Positions 1 to 6,518 of a stretch of 9,363 nucleotides of DNA are shown piece after piece; position 1 is the stretch's first letter, and each line of letters starts with the position of its first letter. Origin of the DNA: SIG588 sp964515215 (GTDB lineage Bacteria > Bacillota > Clostridia > Oscillospirales > Acutalibacteraceae); assembly GCA_964515215.1 (NCBI GenBank), contig CAZESL010000089.1:1-9363 (forward strand). Reading direction: 5' to 3'. Made by a program: the position numbers and the translations under genes. The notes under the pieces are model-generated. The model searched no databases. It was not told the origin of the DNA and was given only the letters and a program-made list of their open reading frames with translations.

Positions 1-119
1 CCGTGTTGGCAGAGAGCGAAAAACTCACGAAGAACGAAGGTTGGGTGCGCCTTTCTGCCCCGTTCGTGTTGAGCGACACCGCCACCGTGCAGGTGCAGTT
101 GTTGGCGGACGGCACGTAA
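1..119 (+). CDS. C-terminal tail of an unknown protein (partial)
   Basis: An open frame enters from the left edge (first full codon at base 3) and ends at TAA 117-119, giving the last 38 residues of a protein that starts outside the window. The tail contains G-W-V-R-L-S-A-P-F and then V-Q-V-Q-L-L-A-D-G-T, an alternating pattern expected of beta strands. The W-x-R-L-S then V-x-V-Q-L spacing resembles the end of a carbohydrate-binding beta-sandwich (CBM_4_9-like), but this is only a resemblance and the usual D-D-x-x-L final strand is absent. Support for coding is the clean frame followed directly by a hairpin terminator. Function cannot be assigned from this fragment. Confidence 0.6.
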   Translation, partial: VLAESEKLTKNEGWVRLSAPFVLSDTATVQVQLLADGT

Positions 120-136
120 AACTTCATAGGCAAAAC

Positions 137-179
137 AAACGCCTGTAGGTGCACGTCTACCGTACACCTACAGGCGTTT
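137..179. terminator. Hairpin terminator between the left partial gene and radC
   Basis: A perfect 15-bp stem pairs 137-151 with 165-179. The inner bases 153-155 and 161-163 can extend it past one mismatch. It lies between two convergent genes (stops at 119 and 187). The minus-strand side is followed by a T-rich run (TTTGTTTTG), so it fits best as the radC terminator. The plus-strand side has only a weak T run, but the hairpin probably serves both genes. Confidence 0.8.
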
Positions 180-186
180 ATGGGTC

Positions 187-885
187 TTATCGAAACAGTG
201 CGGCGCAAAGGGGAACATCCCGCATCGAGAGATAGGCGTTGTCCGCCACGATGATGTGATCGATCAACTGTACGCCCGCGAGTTCCAACGCTTTTGCCAA
301 AGCGGCGGTGGTGTCCACGTCTTCGCGGGACGGCATCGGTTGACCGCCGGGGTGATTGTGCGCGAGCACCGCGCAGGTCGCGTTACACCGCAGGGCCAGT
401 TGCAGTGCCTGACGGGTGTTGATCTCCACCGCCGCGGCACTGCCTTCGGACAACAGCCCGCTTGCCAGCACCCGCCGATTATTGTCGAGACACACGAGAC
501 GCACCTGCTCGGTCTGCGCCCCGATAAAGAGCGGCAACACGAAATCGCGTATCTTTTCGCGGGTGGTGAGCAGACGCTCGGTCGAGAAACGTTCCCGCTG
601 ACATTCCGTTTCCAATCCGTTAAACAAGCGGATCAGCACGGCGGCGTTGTGAGTCATGCCGTCGATCGCGACCAGTTCTTCATACGTCGCACCCATCAGT
701 GCGGAGATGGAACCGAAATGATCGAGCAGACGGTGTGCCAACTCGTTGGTATCCTTGCGGGGAATACCGAAAAACAACAAAAATTCAATCATCTCGTGCC
801 GCGCAAAGGCACCGATGCCGTGTTCCAGAAAGCGGGCCTTCACCCGTTCGCGGTGTCCGGCGTGGGGATTATCGTTCATACTCAT
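187..885 (-). CDS. radC: RadC family JAMM/MPN+ protein
   Basis: This 232-residue protein has the full RadC (UPF0758) layout. The N-terminal half (about 1-105) is helical and carries the helix-hairpin-helix-like segment, with H-R-E-R-V-K-A-R-F near residue 11 and E-F-L-L-F-F-G near 34. The C-terminal JAB/MPN domain (about 110-230) follows. The JAMM metal site is intact: H176-x-H178-P, then S186-x-x-D189. Such proteins are predicted zinc-dependent hydrolases. Despite the name, a role in DNA repair is not established, and the cellular substrate is unknown. The start at 885 is supported by GGGAGG (within 891-897) at normal spacing; a second in-frame Met lies two codons on. Length matches the family. 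It is transcribed alone, divergently from the pseudouridine synthase gene, and followed by the 137-179 hairpin. The family call is firm. Confidence 0.95.
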   Translation of the reverse strand: MSMNDNPHAGHRERVKARFLEHGIGAFARHEMIEFLLFFGIPRKDTNELAHRLLDHFGSISALMGATYEELVAIDGMTHNAAVLIRLFNGLETECQRERFSTERLLTTREKIRDFVLPLFIGAQTEQVRLVCLDNNRRVLASGLLSEGSAAAVEINTRQALQLALRCNATCAVLAHNHPGGQPMPSREDVDTTAALAKALELAGVQLIDHIIVADNAYLSMRDVPLCAALFR

Positions 886-913
886 ACGGGACCTCCCGTG
901 TTATATTTCCTTC

Positions 914-942
914 ATTTTACCACAAGTTCTGCCGTTTGGGAA
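914..942 (-). promoter_or_regulatory. Probable radC promoter
   Basis: On the minus strand the -10 TAAAAT (914-919) is preceded by TGG, giving an extended -10 (TGn). A partial -35 TTCCCA (937-942) lies 17 bp upstream. It sits 29 bp before the radC start codon, so it is well placed. The -35 matches consensus at four of six positions, which the extended -10 could compensate for. Confidence 0.55.
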
Positions 943-962
943 TACCCTTTTTTACAAAATCC

Positions 963-991
963 TTGCAAAACGGCGGCGTTTGGTGTATGAT
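963..991 (+). promoter_or_regulatory. Promoter of the pseudouridine synthase gene
   Basis: TTGCAA (963-968), a 17-bp spacer and TATGAT (986-991) make a good sigma-A-type promoter, 25 bp before the ATG at 1017. The AGAGGAGGTG ribosome binding site (1001-1010) falls between them. The spacer ends in GTG, as it does in two other promoters in this window. Confidence 0.75.
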
Positions 992-1016
992 GAACGGGCG
1001 AGAGGAGGTGCTCCGA

Positions 1017-1976
1017 ATGAAGACGGTGACGGTTGGTAAAAATGATGCGGGTCAACGGGTGGATAAGTTTCTTTCCAAAACCTTTCGTTCCCTGCCCATG
1101 ACGGTGATGTACAAAGAGATCCGCAAAAAAAATATCAAACTCAACGGTAAACGGTGCGAGATCGCGACCCGTCTTTCGGAAGGGGACGTGCTCGCGTTGT
1201 ACGTGAAGGACGAGTTTTTGGAGGAGAGTGCTCCGCAATACGATTTTTTGGCGGCAGGCAAACGGCTGTCGATCGTGTACGAAGACGAAAATCTTCTGTT
1301 GCTCAACAAAGAAGCGGGGTTGCTCGTGCACCCCGATGAACAGGAGTATCGCGATACCCTCATTACCCGCGTGCAACGGTATCTCTACGAAAAAGGAGAA
1401 TATCGCCCTGAGGAAGAGAACAGTTTTGCGCCCGCGTTGGTCAACCGTATCGACCGCAACACCTGCGGTATCGTGATGGCGGCAAAAAACGCGGAGGCGT
1501 TGCGCATTTTGAACGAGCAGTTGAAGGCGCGCCGTATCCACAAGTTTTATCTTTGTGTGGTGAGCGGGCGTATGCCGAAAGGGGAGGATACCCTCACCGC
1601 GTATCTGGAAAAGAACGAACAGCAAAACCGCGTGTATATTTCCGACCGTGCCCGCGACGGTGCGCGCACCATCGTGACCCGTTACCGCGTGCTCGAAGAG
1701 CGGGGGGATATGTCGCTGCTCGAGATCGCGTTACTCACGGGGCGCACGCACCAGATCCGCGCGCACCTCTCGTCCATCGGGCATCCGCTGTTGGGAGATG
1801 GGAAATACGGCACCAACCAAAAAAACCGCGCGGCGGGTTTCGGCAACCGCCAGGCACTGTGTTCGTATAAATTGACGTTTGCGTTCAAGGAGCCGACGGG
1901 TCTGCTGGATTATTTGAACGGGCGTACCTTTCAGATCGACGACGCGTGGTTCTTACCGATTTTTTACGGGAAGTAA
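1017..1976 (+). CDS. RluA-family ribosomal pseudouridine synthase
   Basis: The protein (319 residues) is a predicted cytosolic enzyme converting uridine to pseudouridine in RNA, most likely 23S rRNA, of the RluC/RluD type. Residues about 12-65 form an S4 RNA-binding domain (R-V-D-K-F-L, then I-K-L-N-G-K-R, then L-S-E-G-D-V-L). The catalytic domain follows from about 85. The signature is N-R-I-D-R-N-T-C-G, with D146 as the catalytic aspartate; the family usually has H-R-L-D, and the N-R-I-D variant leaves the aspartate intact. The second conserved motif is T-G-R-T-H-Q-I-R-A-H (241-250), then G-H-P-L-L-G-D-x-K-Y-G. The frame is open further upstream to 699, but ATG 1017 is chosen because AGAGGAGGTG lies 6 bp before it, a promoter lies just upstream, and the S4 domain begins at once. 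The exact target uridine cannot be read from sequence, so no symbol is given. Confidence 0.93.
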   Translation: MKTVTVGKNDAGQRVDKFLSKTFRSLPMTVMYKEIRKKNIKLNGKRCEIATRLSEGDVLALYVKDEFLEESAPQYDFLAAGKRLSIVYEDENLLLLNKEAGLLVHPDEQEYRDTLITRVQRYLYEKGEYRPEEENSFAPALVNRIDRNTCGIVMAAKNAEALRILNEQLKARRIHKFYLCVVSGRMPKGEDTLTAYLEKNEQQNRVYISDRARDGARTIVTRYRVLEERGDMSLLEIALLTGRTHQIRAHLSSIGHPLLGDGKYGTNQKNRAAGFGNRQALCSYKLTFAFKEPTGLLDYLNGRTFQIDDAWFLPIFYGK

Positions 1977-2032
1977 GATGTCGGAAGCGGTAGGGCAGCG
2001 CCTTGGTGAGTAGGCGGCAAATGTGCTCGTAG

Positions 2033-2054
2033 GGTTCGGCGTTTACGACGAACC
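2033..2054. repeat. Small GTAGGG-type intergenic hairpin
   Basis: GGTTCG (2033-2038) pairs with CGAACC (2049-2054). After one mismatch, CG (2040-2041) pairs with CG (2046-2047), leaving a TTTA loop. The unit begins with CGTAGGG just upstream. There is no T tract after it, so it is a poor terminator. It resembles the small GTAGGG...CCC palindromic elements common between genes in gut Clostridia; that comparison is from memory and not tested here. Confidence 0.4.
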
Positions 2055-2070
2055 GCAATGTTTACAACAA

Positions 2071-2210
2071 CCAACTACCCCTCCGTCTTTTTCGCGGTTA
2101 ATACCGCGAAAAATCCACCTTTTCTCCCGGAGACGGGCCCCTTTTGTCCGCTTCGCGGACATTTCCCCCGCACGCGGGGGAATAACCTCACAAGGGGAGG
2201 CAAGGGGGTG
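2071..2210. repeat. Multi-hairpin palindromic intergenic element
   Basis: This non-coding stretch holds three adjacent perfect hairpins. The first pairs 2088-2098 with 2103-2113 (11 bp, TAAT loop). The second pairs 2145-2150 with 2156-2161 (loop CTTCG). The third pairs 2163-2170 with 2175-2182. They are flanked by ACCCCTCCGTC on the left and AAGGGGAGGCAAGGG on the right, borders typical of degenerate palindromic repeats seen between genes in gut Clostridia (recollection, not a search). It carries no gene, so if mobile it would be a non-autonomous, MITE-like element. Together with the 2033-2054 hairpin and the 2264-2305 terminator it accounts for most of the gene-free gap 1977-2304. Nothing else is visible there. 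Confidence 0.5.
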
Positions 2211-2263
2211 CATGTTGCACGGGTGTTTGAAAGCGGTTGCGGTAAATCGGTGCATGTAAAATG

Positions 2264-2305
2264 AAAAAGCGCGGAGAAGATGTCGTATCTTCTCTGCGCT
2301 TTTTT
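2264..2305. terminator. Strong bidirectional terminator
   Basis: A long stem pairs 2264-2281 with 2287-2304 (18 pairs including one G-T), with loop GTCGT. It is flanked by A5 on the left and T6 on the right, so it can work on both strands. It ends transcription of the minus-strand XRE gene, whose TAA stop (2305-2307) touches the T run. It could also catch readthrough from the pseudouridine synthase gene, whose stop is 290 bp upstream. Confidence 0.9.
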
Positions 2306-2547
2306 TATCGAATTTCCTGTTCCAATGCGTCAAATGTGGGTGTGGAAAAGAATTCGCCTAAAGTAATGTCCAATCCATCACAGAATTTTTTGATGGTCAC
2401 AATGGACACGCCGCGTCGACTTGTATCCATCATACTGTAAGCAGTAGAGGGGGTTACTCCCGACAGGTTGGCTAATTCATTTATTTTAATATTCCGTTCG
2501 TCGCACAGGGTCTTGAAACGTTCGGCAACAGCATCTTTAACATTCAT
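2305..2547 (-). CDS. Small XRE/Cro-CI type helix-turn-helix regulator
   Basis: The 80-residue protein is a single HTH domain with no partner domain. R-F-K-T-L-C-D-E-R is the first helix, I-N-E-L-A-N-L-S-G-V-T-P-S-T-A-Y-S-M is the helix-turn-helix, and V-S-I-V-T-I-K-K-F-C-D-G-L-D-I-T-L-G-E-F-F is the conserved tail. Proteins of this form bind operator DNA as dimers and are often autoregulators. The start is ATG 2547 because GAGGTG (2554-2559) lies 6 bp before it; a GTG at 2556 is in frame but overlaps that site. No toxin partner or phage gene is adjacent. The gene is convergent with the upstream pseudouridine synthase gene and is separated from glmS behind it by a terminator. Its targets are unknown beyond the palindromes in its own promoter. 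Confidence 0.88.
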   Translation of the reverse strand: MNVKDAVAERFKTLCDERNIKINELANLSGVTPSTAYSMMDTSRRGVSIVTIKKFCDGLDITLGEFFSTPTFDALEQEIR

Positions 2548-2565
2548 GAAAAACACCTCAAAATT

Positions 2566-2614
2566 ATTGTATGTGTTTTTACATTTCTGCGTATACGCAC
2601 TTGCGTAATAACGC
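2566..2614 (-). promoter_or_regulatory. Candidate promoter and operator of the XRE gene
   Basis: On the minus strand TACAAT (2566-2571) is a plausible -10. The -35 position (2589-2594) has no consensus but lies inside the perfect 12-bp palindrome TGCGTATACGCA (2588-2599). Two more inverted pairs overlap it: ACGCA/TGCGT (2595-2599 and 2602-2606) and GCGT/ACGC (2603-2606 and 2611-2614). ATGT/ACAT (2571-2574 and 2581-2584) lies between them and the -10. Palindromes across the -35 suggest repressor binding, probably by the XRE protein itself (inference). Confidence 0.5.
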
Positions 2615-2657
2615 TGGAAAATTACCGCGAAGAGGGCGACTGAATAAACGAAAACAA

Positions 2658-2686
2658 GCAGGTACGATTTTACGTTTCGTACCTGC
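2658..2686 (-). terminator. glmS terminator
   Basis: GCAGGTACGA (2658-2667) pairs perfectly with TCGTACCTGC (2677-2686), with a 9-base loop. On the minus strand the hairpin is followed by TTGTTTTCG. It starts 12 bp beyond the glmS stop codon, so it is the expected intrinsic terminator. Confidence 0.85.
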
Positions 2687-2698
2687 CTTTATTGGGGT

Positions 2699-4510
2699 TC
2701 ACTCCACCGTGACGCTTTTGGCGAGGTTGCGGGGTTTGTCCACGTCGCATCCGCGGGCAACGGCGGTATAATACGCGAGTAACTGCAACGGCACGGCGGC
2801 GGGCATCGCCGCAAAAATGTCATCGGTCACGGGGAGCGGCAGGCGGATATCGGCCTCTACTGCCATATCCGCCGCGTGTACCGCGACGGTGAGCGCACCG
2901 CGCGCCTTGGCTTCTTTGATATTTCCCGCCGTCTTTTTTAAGAGGCGACGTTCGGTGACGACGGCCACCAGCGGCATATTTTCGGTGATGAGCGAGATGG
3001 TGCCGTGTTTGAGTTCTCCTGCGGGGTAGGCTTCGGCGTGGATATAACTGATCTCTTTGAGTTTCAGCGCGCCTTCCAGTGCGAGCGGGTAGTCAGCTCC
3101 TCGCCCGATATACAAAAGATCCTCTGTTTTGGCGATCACGGCGGCGGTGTCTTTACACGAAGGGGCGAGCGCCAGCGCATCCTCCAACAAGCGGGGCATA
3201 TCCCACAGTGCGGCGGTGAGACGGCGGCATTCGTCGGTGCCGACAGCTCCCCGCGCGAGTGCCAATTGCAACGCAAAGAGGTACATCACCGCCAGTTGCA
3301 CCATATACGCTTTGGTGGAGGCTACGGCAATTTCGGGTCCCGCGGCGGTCGGCACGGTCACGTCGGCTTCGCGGGCAATGGTACTCCCCTGTACGTTGAC
3401 CACCGCCACGGTGAGCGCACCGCACGCTTTGGCGGCACGCAGAGCGGCCAGCGTGTCCGCCGTTTCGCCCGACTGTGAGATGACCAGCACGGCGTCGCTT
3501 TCACCGAGCGGCGGCAGTGCATAGCGGAATTCCGACGCCACTTCCACCGTCACGGGAAGTGCGGTCAAGGCGGTGACCGCCTTTTTCCCCGAAAGTCCCG
3601 CGTGCATGGCGGTGCCGCACGCCACAATATGCAGGTGGGTAAGGGCGGCAAGCCGTGCGGGGGTCAGCCCGCAGGCAGAAAGGTCGGGCAACCCGTCGCA
3701 CACGTACGGCGCGAGCGTGGCGCGCACGGCGGCGGGCTGTTCATAGATCTCCTTGAGCATAAAGTGGGGATATCCGCCCTTTTCGGCGGCGGCATGCACC
3801 CAGTCGGCGGTGAGCAACGGCTTTTCGAGCGGTCTGCGATCGCGTCCGTAAAAGGTGACCGTATCGCCGGTGAGCACGGCTACCTCGTCGTTTTCGGGCA
3901 GATAGTAGCGGCGGGTGTAGGGGAGTACGGCGGTCACGTCGGACGCCAAGTACTGTGCGTCTTCACTGCTTGCCACCACGAGCGGGCTTTCCCGCCGCAC
4001 GGCGTACACTTCGTGGGGACGGTCGGAAAACAGTACCCCCAAAGCGAACGAGCCTTCCAAACGGTCAAGCATTTGAAACATAGCCGCCACGGGGTCGCCG
4101 CGATACAACGAATCCAACAGATGCACCACCGTTTCGGTGTCGGTCTCGCTTCGAAAAACGTAACCCGCGGCCAGCAATTCGGACCGCAAGGTCTTATAAT
4201 TTTCGATAATGCCGTTGTGCACCAGCGTGACCCGTCCGCTTTGGTGCGGGTGGGCGTTACGGTCGGACGGTTCACCGTGGGTAGCCCAACGGGTGTGCCC
4301 GATGCCGCAGGTGGCGGCAGGCATACCTTCCGCTTCAAGTTTTGCCCGCAGGTCAGAGAGGCGGCCGCGGGTCTTCACCACCCGCACACGGCCCTCTTGG
4401 AACACCGCAATACCCGCCGAATCGTATCCGCGATATTCCAAATCCGAAAGAGCGCCGAGCAGACGCTCGGTGCCGTTCTGCCGTCCCACATATCCCACAA
4501 TACCGCACAT
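2699..4510 (-). CDS. glmS: Glutamine--fructose-6-phosphate aminotransferase (isomerizing)
   Basis: GlmS makes glucosamine-6-phosphate from fructose-6-phosphate and glutamine, the first step towards UDP-GlcNAc for peptidoglycan and surface glycans. It is cytosolic. The 603-residue protein has the normal length. It begins M-C-G-I-V-G-Y-V-G, with Cys2 as the N-terminal nucleophile once Met is removed. The glutaminase domain contains R-G-Y-D-S-A-G (27-33) and H-T-R-W-A-T-H-G (72-79). Two SIS sugar-isomerase domains follow: H-I-V-A-C-G-T (294-300) with S-Q-S-G-E-T (345-350), then the second with E-A-Y-P-A-G-E-L-K-H-G (493-503). The end is D-K-P-R-N-L-A-K-S-V-T-V-E. The frame is open upstream to 4651, but that would bury the obligatory Cys and run through a terminator. 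GCGGAG lies upstream of ATG 4510. Only 83 bp separate it from the next gene upstream, leaving no room for a glmS ribozyme. Confidence 0.97.
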   Translation of the reverse strand: MCGIVGYVGRQNGTERLLGALSDLEYRGYDSAGIAVFQEGRVRVVKTRGRLSDLRAKLEAEGMPAATCGIGHTRWATHGEPSDRNAHPHQSGRVTLVHNGIIENYKTLRSELLAAGYVFRSETDTETVVHLLDSLYRGDPVAAMFQMLDRLEGSFALGVLFSDRPHEVYAVRRESPLVVASSEDAQYLASDVTAVLPYTRRYYLPENDEVAVLTGDTVTFYGRDRRPLEKPLLTADWVHAAAEKGGYPHFMLKEIYEQPAAVRATLAPYVCDGLPDLSACGLTPARLAALTHLHIVACGTAMHAGLSGKKAVTALTALPVTVEVASEFRYALPPLGESDAVLVISQSGETADTLAALRAAKACGALTVAVVNVQGSTIAREADVTVPTAAGPEIAVASTKAYMVQLAVMYLFALQLALARGAVGTDECRRLTAALWDMPRLLEDALALAPSCKDTAAVIAKTEDLLYIGRGADYPLALEGALKLKEISYIHAEAYPAGELKHGTISLITENMPLVAVVTERRLLKKTAGNIKEAKARGALTVAVHAADMAVEADIRLPLPVTDDIFAAMPAAVPLQLLAYYTAVARGCDVDKPRNLAKSVTVE

Positions 4511-4549
4511 AGTTATCAACTCCGCTTTTATAGTGGGATTAGCATACAC

Positions 4550-4583
4550 AAAAACGAGGCTGTTATGCACAGCCTCGTTTTTT
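4550..4583 (-). terminator. Terminator of the glutaminase-A-like gene
   Basis: A perfect 14-bp stem pairs 4550-4563 with 4569-4582, with a 5-base loop. It has A-rich and T-rich flanks on both sides, so it reads as a terminator on either strand. It begins 11 bp beyond the stop codon of the 4594-6453 gene and lies upstream of glmS. Confidence 0.88.
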
Positions 4584-4593
4584 GAGTGTGAGA

Positions 4594-6453
4594 TCAGAAC
4601 ATCAAACGAATGAACAAGCCGCCCTGCACCGTGCGGTGGCGGAAGGAACACATTTCGGACGTGTCGGTGAAGTACCAGTCGGTCATCGCTTCGCGGGTGC
4701 GCATGGTGTTATACGCCAGCCACAGACGTTCGGAGAAGAACGCGAGGTCTTCCTTTTTGCCGGTCAGCGAAGCCGCCCAGATCGTCCAGTCGGACTTGGT
4801 GTACTTTTCACGGCTGTCCAGCGGCACGCCGTAGGGCATCACTTCGGCGCGGTAGCGCTTCAACTCCGCTTCAAAGAAGGAGTCGGGCAACAGCCCTGTC
4901 TTCCACACCTTGTCCCAAATGGCGTTGTACTTCAAACTGAATGTGCCTTCGCGGTCGTACGCCAAGCGGTAACTGCCGTCGGGATTTTCGGCGCGGCGCA
5001 GGAAAGAGGCGGTGTATGCTTTTGCGGTCTCCATTGCCTCGGCGGCTTCGGCGGCGCGGCCGAGACGCTCTAAAATGCGGCTGTATCCCGCCATGCCCAT
5101 GATCGCTTTCAGCGAGAGGTTACAGTTGTGTGCGAGATGTCCCGCAAAGTCGTCGGTGCACAACTGATTTTCGGGATCGTCACCGTACTTTACGAGATAA
5201 CGGTACCACACTTCCAGCAGATCCATATTTTCCTTGGCGAAGGTGACGTCGTTTTCCACTTCCGCTAACGCGGCACACAACACGATCATATTGCCGCATT
5301 CTTCCACCGGCATTTGGTATTCGAGTTTATTGCCGCCGTACACCTGCCCGTTCACGAGCGGGTACTGCCCTACGTCGTGCGGTGCGAAGTCGTAGGTCCA
5401 CTCCGTTGTGCGGGCATAGCGGAACACGGGGCGAAGCATGCCTTTGAGCAATTCGGGGTTGTAGAGCAGATACATCGGGGCGGAGGGATAGGTCACGTCC
5501 ACCGTGGCGGCGCAACCGTTGGAGTTACACTCCTTTGAAATGTAAAGCACGTTTCCTTCTTCATCCAGCACCAGTTTGTGTGCCGCCATGACCTGGCGGT
5601 AGGCGAGGGTGAGCAGTTCTGCGTAATGTTCGCCGCCCTTTTCGTTGGCTTCGGCCACGAAAGAACCGCCGAACGCTTGGCAACGGGCGAGGATATCGTC
5701 GTAGTCACCGAACGCTTCGGCGATGGCCTGCTCGATGGTCTTGCCGTCCTTCTTCCAGTAGGCTTTCAGCGGATTCTTGAAGTATTCGATACTGTCGATA
5801 TCGTCGAAAGCGAACGCGAACAGCGCTTCGTCCTCAACGGGGGTCTGGGCCCACACGGCGTACATATTCTCGAACACTTTGTTACCGACGGTGCCTTCGC
5901 CTTTGGCGGCGAGATAGAAGTAGCCCCAGTCGATGCGGATGAGGTCACCCGAACGCCACAGCGGACGCTGGTCGCCCTTGCCCATACGTACGGCCACCGC
6001 ACCGTCTACCGCGGCGGTCTCGGACCATGCGCGGCCTTCGCCCGCTTGGTTCAACACCAATTCCTCACTGCAGGAGAGTTTGGCGGTGACCGCGTGCTTT
6101 TTGCCGTCAAGCGATTTTACCGACAGTTTCAAATAGGACACGGGACGGGAGGCGTAGTACAGGTCGGTCACTAAGATCGGGGTGGAAAACACGGCAACAA
6201 GTTCGATGCCTGCGCCCTGGAACACGGCGGTGGTGGAAAACACATCCATATCGAGCGACACTTGCTCGAGTGCCGCATCGTTCGAACGGCCGAGGAAGCG
6301 AAAACGGGTGCCGTCCACCGTCACGGTGCCGAGCATCGCGTTGCGGGCACCCGTCCAGTGGGTGGGGAAACGGTCGTTCAATCGGTCGTGTGTCCATACG
6401 GAAAAGTACGGGTCCACCGTGATCAGCGGAATGGAAGGGACGCGCATCTTCAT
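4594..6453 (-). CDS. Glutaminase-A-like (DUF4964/DUF5127/DUF4965/DUF1793) protein
   Basis: The 619-residue protein matches the family named after fungal glutaminase GtaA. Approximate order: a DUF4964-like start (P-L-I-T-V-D-P-Y-F-S-V-W, 9-20, then H-W-T-G at 32-35); a DUF5127-like beta-rich part (about 70-260); a DUF4965-like part with Y-I-S-K-E-C-N-S-N-G-C (304-314), V-D-V-T-Y-P-S-A-P (318-326) and F-A-P-H-D-V-G-Q-Y-P (356-365); then a helical six-hairpin part with T-D-D-F-A-G-H-L-A-H-N (433-443), K-Y-T-K-S-D-W (550-556) and V-Q-G-G (609-612). These motifs are intact, so it is probably active. The helical part has a glycosidase-like fold, so a sugar substrate is as likely as glutamine. There is no signal peptide (starts M-K-M-R-V-P), so it should be cytosolic, unlike secreted fungal GtaA. 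The start at 6453 has AGG about 8 bp upstream and a strong promoter. It is transcribed alone, with a terminator before glmS. Confidence 0.85.
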   Translation of the reverse strand: MKMRVPSIPLITVDPYFSVWTHDRLNDRFPTHWTGARNAMLGTVTVDGTRFRFLGRSNDAALEQVSLDMDVFSTTAVFQGAGIELVAVFSTPILVTDLYYASRPVSYLKLSVKSLDGKKHAVTAKLSCSEELVLNQAGEGRAWSETAAVDGAVAVRMGKGDQRPLWRSGDLIRIDWGYFYLAAKGEGTVGNKVFENMYAVWAQTPVEDEALFAFAFDDIDSIEYFKNPLKAYWKKDGKTIEQAIAEAFGDYDDILARCQAFGGSFVAEANEKGGEHYAELLTLAYRQVMAAHKLVLDEEGNVLYISKECNSNGCAATVDVTYPSAPMYLLYNPELLKGMLRPVFRYARTTEWTYDFAPHDVGQYPLVNGQVYGGNKLEYQMPVEECGNMIVLCAALAEVENDVTFAKENMDLLEVWYRYLVKYGDDPENQLCTDDFAGHLAHNCNLSLKAIMGMAGYSRILERLGRAAEAAEAMETAKAYTASFLRRAENPDGSYRLAYDREGTFSLKYNAIWDKVWKTGLLPDSFFEAELKRYRAEVMPYGVPLDSREKYTKSDWTIWAASLTGKKEDLAFFSERLWLAYNTMRTREAMTDWYFTDTSEMCSFRHRTVQGGLFIRLMF

Positions 6454-6489
6454 AGCAATTACCTGCCTTTTATCAGATTGTTTTTTATC

Positions 6490-6518
6490 ATTATAGCAGT
6501 TTCAAATGCGCATAACAA
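6490..6518 (-). promoter_or_regulatory. Promoter of the glutaminase-A-like gene
   Basis: On the minus strand TTGTTA (6513-6518), a 17-bp spacer and a perfect TATAAT (6490-6495) form a strong sigma-A-type promoter. It lies 36 bp before the ATG at 6453. No clear operator overlaps it. Confidence 0.82.

Noticed and set aside
699..1016. N-terminal extension of the pseudouridine synthase to 699
   Set aside because: The extension is antisense to radC and crosses both promoters; ATG 1017 has a strong ribosome binding site and begins the S4 domain.
2023..2333. Small open frames across the gap 1977-2304
   Set aside because: They run through hairpins and the terminator, lack ribosome binding sites and give no recognisable product.
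2548..2556. GTG start of the XRE gene at 2556
   Set aside because: The GTG is part of the GAGGTG ribosome binding site that serves ATG 2547.
3602..4585. 327-codon plus-strand open frame opposite glmS
   Set aside because: It is antisense to a clear GlmS, its product shows no recognisable family pattern, and long antisense frames are expected in GC-rich coding DNA.
4511..4593. glmS ribozyme
   Set aside because: The gap is 83 bp and holds a terminator; the ribozyme is longer than the space left and none of its structure is visible.
4510..4594. glmS and glutaminase-A-like gene as a glutamine-metabolism operon
   Set aside because: A strong hairpin terminator separates them and the glutaminase label is uncertain; only possible readthrough coupling is kept as a finding.
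4511..4651. N-terminal extension of GlmS to ATG 4651
   Set aside because: It would hide the catalytic Cys2 that must be N-terminal, and the extra codons run through the 4550-4583 terminator and the end of the upstream gene.
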